From the NCBI GenBank assembly GCA_035263025.1, contig DATFRR010000052.1, positions 1 to 18,615 on the forward strand: a stretch of DNA of 18,615 nucleotides. Reading direction: 5' to 3'. The position numbers and the translations under genes were made by a program. The stretch comes from DASQPR01 sp035263025. Lineage in GTDB: Bacteria > Actinomycetota > Actinomycetes > Mycobacteriales > Micromonosporaceae. The notes beneath the pieces are model-generated. The model was not told where the DNA came from and did not search any database. It worked only from the letters and a program-made list of their open reading frames with translations. The first letter of the stretch is position 1; each line of letters begins with the position of its first letter. Positions 14,071 to 18,615 of this stretch are shown one piece after another.

Positions 14071-14099
14071 ACGTTACCGAGACCGGCGCTGGTTGTCAG
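14071..14099 (-). promoter_or_regulatory. Sigma-70-type promoter for the PAS-like gene
   Basis: On the minus strand CTGACA (14094-14099) and TAACGT (14071-14076) are separated by exactly 17 bp. This is the best -35/-10 pair seen in the window. Transcription would start near 14064, giving a leader of about 60 nt to GTG 14004. Confidence 0.6.
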
Positions 14100-14203
14100 C
14101 CGTAGCTTCGGCCCGAATTCCACATGTACAAGGGGCCGACGTCACTACGACGTATGTCGATGGCGGTGGCCGGAACCGATGAGTGCCGCACGGTGAGCTG
14201 GTT

Positions 14204-15445
14204 ATGGATACGCTGCCTGGTGTGAGCCGTGTCGTCGACAGCGAGGTCGGCCGGCTCGATGCGGTCCTGCTGCACCGACCCGGTCCGGAACTCGCGCGCC
14301 TGACCCCGCGTAACAACGACTCACTGCTTTTCGACGGCATCCCGTGGGTCGGCCGGGCGCAGGAGGAGCACGACGCGTTCGCCGACGCGCTGCGCGCCCG
14401 CGGTGCAACCGTGCTCTACCTCGCCGATCTGCTCGTCGACGTGCTCGCGTTCGAACCGGCGCGCAAGGAATTGACCGAGGCCGTCCTGGGCGACGTACGC
14501 CTTGGTGACAATCTCCGCCGCCGAGTCGCCGATCATCTCGTCGGACTCGACCCGGCCGGACTGGCCACCGCGCTGATGGCCGGTGTCGCGCACGACGAGC
14601 TGCGCAACGGCGCCGGCCTCGTCTACCGGCTGATGGACCGGCACGACTTCGTCATCGATCCGCTGCCGAACCTGCTGTTCACCCGCGACTCGAGCCTGTG
14701 GATCGGCGACCACGCGGCGGTGACCAGCCTCGCCATGCCGGCGCGGTCGCGCGAGACCACGCTGACGCACGCGATCTATCGGCACCATCCGATGTTCGCC
14801 GGTACGCCGGTGATCTATCACCCCGGGCTCGAGCATCTCGAGGGCGGCGACGTGCTACTGCTCGGGCCGGGAGTGATCGCCGTCGGGGTAGGCGAACGCA
14901 CCACGCCGGCTGGCGCTGAGCGGCTCGCCCGCAGGGTCTTCGAGGCCGGCCTCGCGCACAGCGTGCTCGCGGTGCCGATCGCCCAGCAGCGCGCGACGAT
15001 GCACCTGGACACCGTGTGCACGATGGTCGACGTCGACGCGGTGGTGATGTACCCGAACGTGGCCAACGCGCTGGTCGCCTACACGATCACGGCCGGCTCG
15101 TCCTACGGCGACGGGCTCGAGGTGGCGGTGTCCGAGCCGCAGCCGTTCCTCGCCGCCGCGGCGGCCGCGATGGGTCTCGAGACGCTGCGTGTTATCGACA
15201 CCGGGCTGGACCCGGTAACCGCCGAGCGCGAGCAATGGGACGACGGCAACAACACGCTGGCACTCGCGCCACGGCTGTGCATTGCGTACGAGCGCAACGT
15301 CGAGACGAACGCACAACTGGAACGCGCCGGCATCGAGGTGATCCGGATCCCGGGCTCGGAGCTCGGCTCCGGACGCGGCGGACCGCGATGCATGTCGTGC
15401 CCGATCGCACGGCAACCCTTATTGCGTGCGACTACCGCAGCGTGA
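14204..15445 (+). CDS. arcA: Arginine deiminase
   Basis: 413 aa, hydrolyses L-arginine to citrulline and ammonia, normally the first step of the ADI energy or acid-resistance pathway. The N-terminus SEVGRLDAVLLHRPGPELARLTP is characteristic. Catalytic residues are present: D162 (FTRDSS), E213 and D216 (LEGGD), H267 and D269 (MHLDTV), and nucleophile C396 in GGPRCMSCP. The second Cys (C399) sits where many homologues have Met. The ATG at 14204 fits the beginning of homology; GTG 14183 would add seven residues. Ornithine carbamoyltransferase (arcB) and carbamate kinase (arcC) are not adjacent, so it may serve arginine catabolism or citrulline/ammonia supply alone. Its 3' end overlaps the opposing DUF5926 gene by 14 bp. 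Confidence 0.95.
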   Translation: MDTLPGVSRVVDSEVGRLDAVLLHRPGPELARLTPRNNDSLLFDGIPWVGRAQEEHDAFADALRARGATVLYLADLLVDVLAFEPARKELTEAVLGDVRLGDNLRRRVADHLVGLDPAGLATALMAGVAHDELRNGAGLVYRLMDRHDFVIDPLPNLLFTRDSSLWIGDHAAVTSLAMPARSRETTLTHAIYRHHPMFAGTPVIYHPGLEHLEGGDVLLLGPGVIAVGVGERTTPAGAERLARRVFEAGLAHSVLAVPIAQQRATMHLDTVCTMVDVDAVVMYPNVANALVAYTITAGSSYGDGLEVAVSEPQPFLAAAAAAMGLETLRVIDTGLDPVTAEREQWDDGNNTLALAPRLCIAYERNVETNAQLERAGIEVIRIPGSELGSGRGGPRCMSCPIARQPLLRATTAA

Positions 15446-16319
15446 CCTGACGGCCGATCAGACCCTGCCGGGCACGCCGCTCGTCGGAAGTCAGCTCGCC
15501 ACCGGCCGCGAACGCGTCGGCATACCGCTTGACGAAATCGGCGAACGGCTGCTCCCACTCTTCGCCGGCGGGCCGCTCCGGCAGGTCCCAGACCGGCACG
15601 AGGCGACCGTGCGCACGGAACATGCCGGCGAACTTCGTCGCGTCGCCGAGCGTGAGATCACCGCCGGCCTGCAACCGCGCCAACGTGTTGAGCGCGGCGT
15701 CTTCGTCGTCGGCCAACACCCATCGCAGGTGCGCGCGGTCCGGCACGCGGCACCAGTACGCACCGCGAGCCGCCGCCATCCGTACCGTCGGGTAGACCGA
15801 CGCGTTTGCACGCTCCAGCGACGCGCGGACATCCGGGTCTTCGGTCGCCTCGTCGTCGAGCCAGAACTCAAAGCCGTCGCGAACCGTCACGTCGAGCGGC
15901 ACGTCGGCAAGAACGTCCTGCAGCCGTTCGCCCGGCCCGGGCGTCACCGGCATCGTCACGGACGTGCCGGGCTCGGCCTCGAGCGCGAGCAGGACGGCCA
16001 GCGCGACGTCGCGCGAGGCGTCCCCGGAGTGCGTGTTGCGCTGCAGCCCAACGAGCACGCGGCCGTCCGGCTTGGTGAGCGCCGGCCACGCCATCGGGAG
16101 CACCGTTGCGACCGTGATCGAGCGGTCGCCGTACTGCTCGGCGTAGCGCGGCGCGAGCGTGAGCGGAGCAGTCGCCGCGGGTACGAGTTCGCGCAGCGCG
16201 ATCCACTCCGCCTCGTCGACCAGCCCTTCGAACGGCCGCGCGACGAACACGTCACGTACCTTCGCCGACCGAGCCGGCGCGCCGCTACGCTGCGCTGACG
16301 CCTTCCGCCGCTTGCTCAC
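15432..16319 (-). CDS. DUF5926 family protein
   Basis: 295 aa protein of unknown function that resembles the actinobacterial DUF5926 family. It starts with a basic stretch (MSKRRKASAQRSG), then KVRDVFVARPFEGLVDEAEWIALRELVPAATAPL, the most recognisable block. The middle contains VLVGLQRNTHSGDASRDVALAVLLALEAE, and the C-terminal third has HLRWVLADDEDAALNTLARL and FAGMFRAHGRLVPVWDLP. No membrane segment, nucleotide-binding loop or catalytic motif is evident. The GTG at 16319 is selected because homology starts there and TAGAGT lies 8 nt upstream; earlier in-frame starts up to 16376 would be Arg-rich. It converges on arcA with a 14-bp tail overlap and is separated from the anti-sigma-like gene by 87 bp. 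Confidence 0.85.
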   Translation of the reverse strand: MSKRRKASAQRSGAPARSAKVRDVFVARPFEGLVDEAEWIALRELVPAATAPLTLAPRYAEQYGDRSITVATVLPMAWPALTKPDGRVLVGLQRNTHSGDASRDVALAVLLALEAEPGTSVTMPVTPGPGERLQDVLADVPLDVTVRDGFEFWLDDEATEDPDVRASLERANASVYPTVRMAAARGAYWCRVPDRAHLRWVLADDEDAALNTLARLQAGGDLTLGDATKFAGMFRAHGRLVPVWDLPERPAGEEWEQPFADFVKRYADAFAAGGELTSDERRARQGLIGRQVTLR

Positions 16320-16327
16320 GACGGACC

Positions 16328-16333
16328 ACTCTA
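16328..16333 (-). promoter_or_regulatory. -10 element, leaderless start of the DUF5926 gene
   Basis: TAGAGT (minus strand) ends 8 nt before GTG 16319. No Shine-Dalgarno is present in the gap and no good -35 hexamer was found. Confidence 0.45.
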
Positions 16334-16406
16334 GCCGTCCTGCCGTCGCACCCGACCGGCCGCGTCGGCGCGCCACCCGCCGGCAGCACCAACCTTGTGA
16401 CGCGGC

Positions 16407-16862
16407 TCAGTCGCCCACGGCTAGGCCGGTGGTGGTTCGCCGTGCGCTCGGCCAACTGATGTCCGCCCAGACGCTCTGGCCGGCCCCGTCGGTCTCGACG
16501 CCCCATTCGTCGGCCAGCGCGGCGACGATCGACAGTCCTCGACCGTCCACCGCGTCGATGTCGGCTCGACGTACGCTCGGCGCGGTCGCGGCGCCGCCGT
16601 CGGTCACGCGTACCGCGACGGTCTCGGCGCCGGCCACGAACCGCACCTGCCACGTGACGCGGATGACGTCGCCCGGCAGCGCGTTCGCGTGGCGCACGGC
16701 GTTGCCGACGAGTTCCGCGGCCACCGCCAGCGCATCGGTCAGCAATTCAGGCCGGATCAACGAGCTCAGACGTGCCGCCATGTGCGTGCGCGCTTGTCCC
16801 GCTCCCCGTGGATGATGCGGCACGACCACACTCCACGCAGGCTCGGTCGACGACATCGCCAC
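16407..16862 (-). CDS. RsbW-like ATP-binding protein (anti-sigma factor/serine kinase type)
   Basis: 151 aa GHKL-fold protein of the HATPase_c_2 class. The N-box is ELVGNAVRHA (50-59, N54), the G1 box is VTDGG (86-90, D88) and the G2 box is GRGLSIV (107-113). Homologues bind sigma factors or phosphorylate anti-sigma antagonists in partner-switching circuits; many stand-alone actinobacterial members have unknown partners. There is no phospho-acceptor His. It starts 3 bp after the stop of the upstream kinase gene, either at GTG 16862 or at ATG 16856, with GGAGG embedded in the end of the kinase gene. The two are therefore almost surely co-transcribed. No anti-anti-sigma or sigma gene lies in the window, so its target is unknown. 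Confidence 0.88.
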   Translation of the reverse strand: MAMSSTEPAWSVVVPHHPRGAGQARTHMAARLSSLIRPELLTDALAVAAELVGNAVRHANALPGDVIRVTWQVRFVAGAETVAVRVTDGGAATAPSVRRADIDAVDGRGLSIVAALADEWGVETDGAGQSVWADISWPSARRTTTGLAVGD

Positions 16863-16865
16863 CAG

Positions 16866-18347
16866 CTACGCCTCCCCAGGCCGCCGCGACGATTTCCGGC
16901 CAAGATCGCCGCGGGGCAGTCGTACTTCTGCGACGGTACCGCCGGCATCGCGCGGGCGTAAGGACACCCATCCGTTTTGCCGCTCCACGATTCTTCGGAC
17001 CAGATACAAGCCCAGTCCGACGCCGCTGTATCGACGATGGTCACCGGTGTCGGCTTGCCAGAACCGTTCGAACGCGCTCTCCACATGTTCGGGCCGCACA
17101 CCGATACCGCGGTCCATGACGCGGATGCCGACGGTGCGCGCGTCCCGCACGCCGTCCACTTCGATGTCACCCGCCTCGCGCGCGGCGTACTTGCCGGCGT
17201 TCGTGACGAGTTCCGACACGATGCTTGCGATGCTCGCTGGTTCGCCGAACACGATGGGCAAGTCTGCGGGCAGCCGGCAGCGCACCCGCGCACGCAGATC
17301 GGCCGGCAGCTCACCGACCGCGGCGGTCACCGCCTCGCCGAGGTCGAAGCGTTCCACGACCGGCGGCAGACCCGGCTCGCCGACCGCGGTCAGCAACCGG
17401 TCGAGCAGTCGCGCCAGTTCGGCCGCTCGCAACCCGAGCACCCGCGCCGCGTCCCGACGACCCGCCTCGTCGAGCATGTCCCACCGGCCGGACAGCGTTT
17501 CCGCGTACCCCTTGATCACGGTGACCGGCGTACGCAGCTCGTGGCTGGTCAACGCCACGAACAGCTCGCGACTCTGTTCCCAGCGACGCGACTCGGTGAT
17601 GTCGCGGACGGTCAGCGACACCTCCGACCGGTCCGGCCACGTCTTCGCCATCAGAATCAGCGTGCGGCCGTCTGTGAGGTTGTGCTCCAGCACCTGACCC
17701 GGACCGGGCATCGGCAACGGCATGGTGGCGCCGACCGTCACGCCGGTCCCCTCCAGCACATGCTGACTCGCCGGGTTGATCCACCGTACGGTGCCGTCGC
17801 GGTCGAGCACGGCGGTGGTTTCCGGACGGATGCGCAGGGTCGGGTCCGGATGCAGTGGAAGCCCCGGGCTGCCGCGATAGAGCCGCGACGCCATCGACGT
17901 CACGAAGCGCATCATTTGCAACCGCAGTGCATCGACGGCGGTGAGCTCATAGGGCAGGCCGACGACGACGATGCCGATCGTCGCCGTACCTTGCAGAATG
18001 CGGCCGACGATGGCGGTGCTCGAATCCGGCGACAGCTGCACCAGATCGGCCGGCAACTCATCCATCGGGCCGGCGACCACCTCGTCATCGGCGACAATCG
18101 ACCGCAGCAGCTCGTCCCCTGAGTTGACCCGCCGGCCGAGCACCGCGTCGGCGACGCCGCTGGCCGCGATGATCCGGCCGCTCGCCGGACCGAACTCGAC
18201 GATCGCGACACTGTCCGCGTCGAACATCCAGACGCTCATCGCGACCAGGTGGCGAAGCGCTAGAAGTCCCGACCCGCCGCCGTTGACATGGTCGATCAGC
18301 TCGGCCATCTCGTCGAAGAAGCGCTCGGCGTCAAAAGCATCGCCCAT
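16866..18347 (-). CDS. Soluble sensor histidine kinase with GAF-like and PAS-like domains
   Basis: 493 aa, no membrane segment, so a cytoplasmic sensor. Residues 1-155 look like a GAF-type domain (ALRHLVAMSVWMFDADSVAIVEFG through IGIVVVGLPYEL). Residues 165-255 resemble a PAS domain (TTAVLDRDGTVRWINPASQHVLEG). HisKA has the H-box ALTSHELRTPVTVIKGY with H269. The ATPase domain has SELVTNAGKYA (N384), MDRGIGV (D412) and YSGVGLGLYLVRRIV. It is an HPK1-type kinase. No response regulator adjoins it; instead an RsbW-like gene follows after 3 bp. ATG 18347 is chosen because the longer frame to 18437 runs into an inverted repeat and has no similarity. No Shine-Dalgarno is visible. The signal could be redox, gas or a small ligand, which cannot be decided from sequence. 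Confidence 0.9.
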   Translation of the reverse strand: MGDAFDAERFFDEMAELIDHVNGGGSGLLALRHLVAMSVWMFDADSVAIVEFGPASGRIIAASGVADAVLGRRVNSGDELLRSIVADDEVVAGPMDELPADLVQLSPDSSTAIVGRILQGTATIGIVVVGLPYELTAVDALRLQMMRFVTSMASRLYRGSPGLPLHPDPTLRIRPETTAVLDRDGTVRWINPASQHVLEGTGVTVGATMPLPMPGPGQVLEHNLTDGRTLILMAKTWPDRSEVSLTVRDITESRRWEQSRELFVALTSHELRTPVTVIKGYAETLSGRWDMLDEAGRRDAARVLGLRAAELARLLDRLLTAVGEPGLPPVVERFDLGEAVTAAVGELPADLRARVRCRLPADLPIVFGEPASIASIVSELVTNAGKYAAREAGDIEVDGVRDARTVGIRVMDRGIGVRPEHVESAFERFWQADTGDHRRYSGVGLGLYLVRRIVERQNGWVSLRPRDAGGTVAEVRLPRGDLGRKSSRRPGEA

Positions 18348-18397
18348 GCAGCGAGTGTGCCTGCTGCCGTGGCGTACGTCATCTGTGGGCGGGCTTC

Positions 18398-18471
18398 GGG
18401 CCAGGGGCAGCCCAACCGCACTTGACGGGCAAAGCATCTAGGTCTGCGTGGGGTTGGGCTGCCCCAGGCCC
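18398..18471. repeat. Inverted repeat with 24-bp arms upstream of the soluble kinase
   Basis: Arms at 18398-18421 and 18448-18471 match at 22 of 24 positions, with a 26-nt loop. The core of each arm reads GGGGCAGCCCAACC or its complement, and is itself partly self-complementary. It lies 51 bp upstream of the kinase start, in a region with no gene. No T-tract follows on either strand. It may be a terminator for something outside the window, an attenuator in the kinase leader, or a copy of a dispersed palindrome. Confidence 0.8.
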
Positions 18472-18505
18472 AGTCGAGCGAACGCAAATGTCGCGCGCTG
18501 GGGGT

Positions 18506-18615
18506 TAGAGCTTTCGGGGTGGCCGTGATACGGGAACGGTGGCCGTCACGGGTGGCGCCGCGTTGCCCCGGGTCGCGGCGGCTCTGTCGGTATCACGTAC
18601 ACGTCGAAAGCTCTA
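18506..18615. repeat. 110-bp element with 26-bp terminal inverted repeats at the window edge
   Basis: The left arm 18506-18531 starts TAGAGCTTTCG and ends CGTGATAC. The right arm 18590-18615 starts GTATCACG and ends CGAAAGCTCTA, the very last base of the window. The outer 11 bp and inner 8 bp pair perfectly. The 7 bp between them match at 3 positions, so 22 of 26 overall. The 58-bp centre is GC-rich, without a coding frame. Direct copies of GGTGGCCGT occur at 18518-18526 and 18538-18546, with a partial third at 18551. It could be a MITE-like or palindromic repeat, an operator, or part of a longer palindrome cut off by the edge. Confidence 0.75.

Noticed and set aside
14100..14203. ArcA promoter and ACATGT/ACGT palindromes in the arcA upstream region
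   Set aside because: A TTGTCA is present near 14093 but no -10 at suitable spacing. The short palindromes are too small to support an operator.

Overview
The window is GC-rich chromosomal DNA that reads as an actinobacterium. The evidence is strong GC bias at third codon positions, a bacterial proteasome activator (Bpa/PafE) found only in proteasome-bearing actinobacteria, a DUF5926 protein, an RsbW-like anti-sigma ATPase, and many genes with a -10-like TANNNT hexamer only 6-8 nt upstream of the start codon (leaderless architecture). I cannot name the genus. Coding density is high and no tRNA, rRNA, CRISPR array, transposase or phage gene was seen.

Layout. (1) 1-1995, minus strand: the RNA-repair pair hen1 (3'-terminal ribose 2'-O-methyltransferase) and pnkp (5' kinase, phosphatase, ligase), the latter cut off by the left edge inside its phosphatase domain. 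(2) 2104-4494: an alpha/beta hydrolase divergent from a MenB/BadI-type crotonase, followed by bpa. (3) 4626-8331, plus strand: a four-gene cassette of ABC ATPase, ABC-2 permease, DesK/NarL-type histidine kinase and response regulator, probably a self-regulated export or stress-response module. (4) 8341-14004, minus strand: two tandem HAD phosphatases, serS, a four-TM membrane protein, pheA and a PAS-like protein; this is mostly core metabolism. (5) 14204-15445, plus strand: arcA (arginine deiminase), overlapping tail-to-tail with a DUF5926 gene on the minus strand. (6) 16407-18347, minus strand: a soluble GAF/PAS-like histidine kinase followed 3 bp later by an RsbW-like ATPase. (7) 18348-18615: no gene seen, but two strong inverted repeats, one of which ends exactly at the right edge of the window.

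The functional modules are RNA repair (Hen1 marks the 3' end that Pnkp seals), proteasomal degradation (Bpa), a transporter with its own two-component system, translation and phenylalanine synthesis (serS, pheA), arginine catabolism (arcA), and an orphan kinase plus anti-sigma-like pair without a response regulator. The items most worth a second look are the nested inverted repeats at the right end, the kinase/anti-sigma pair, the Hen1-Pnkp cassette, an inverted repeat bracketing the -10 element of a HAD gene, and an 11-bp triple repeat upstream of the crotonase. None of these proves a new system. All known protein families here were recognised from motifs by eye, without database searches.
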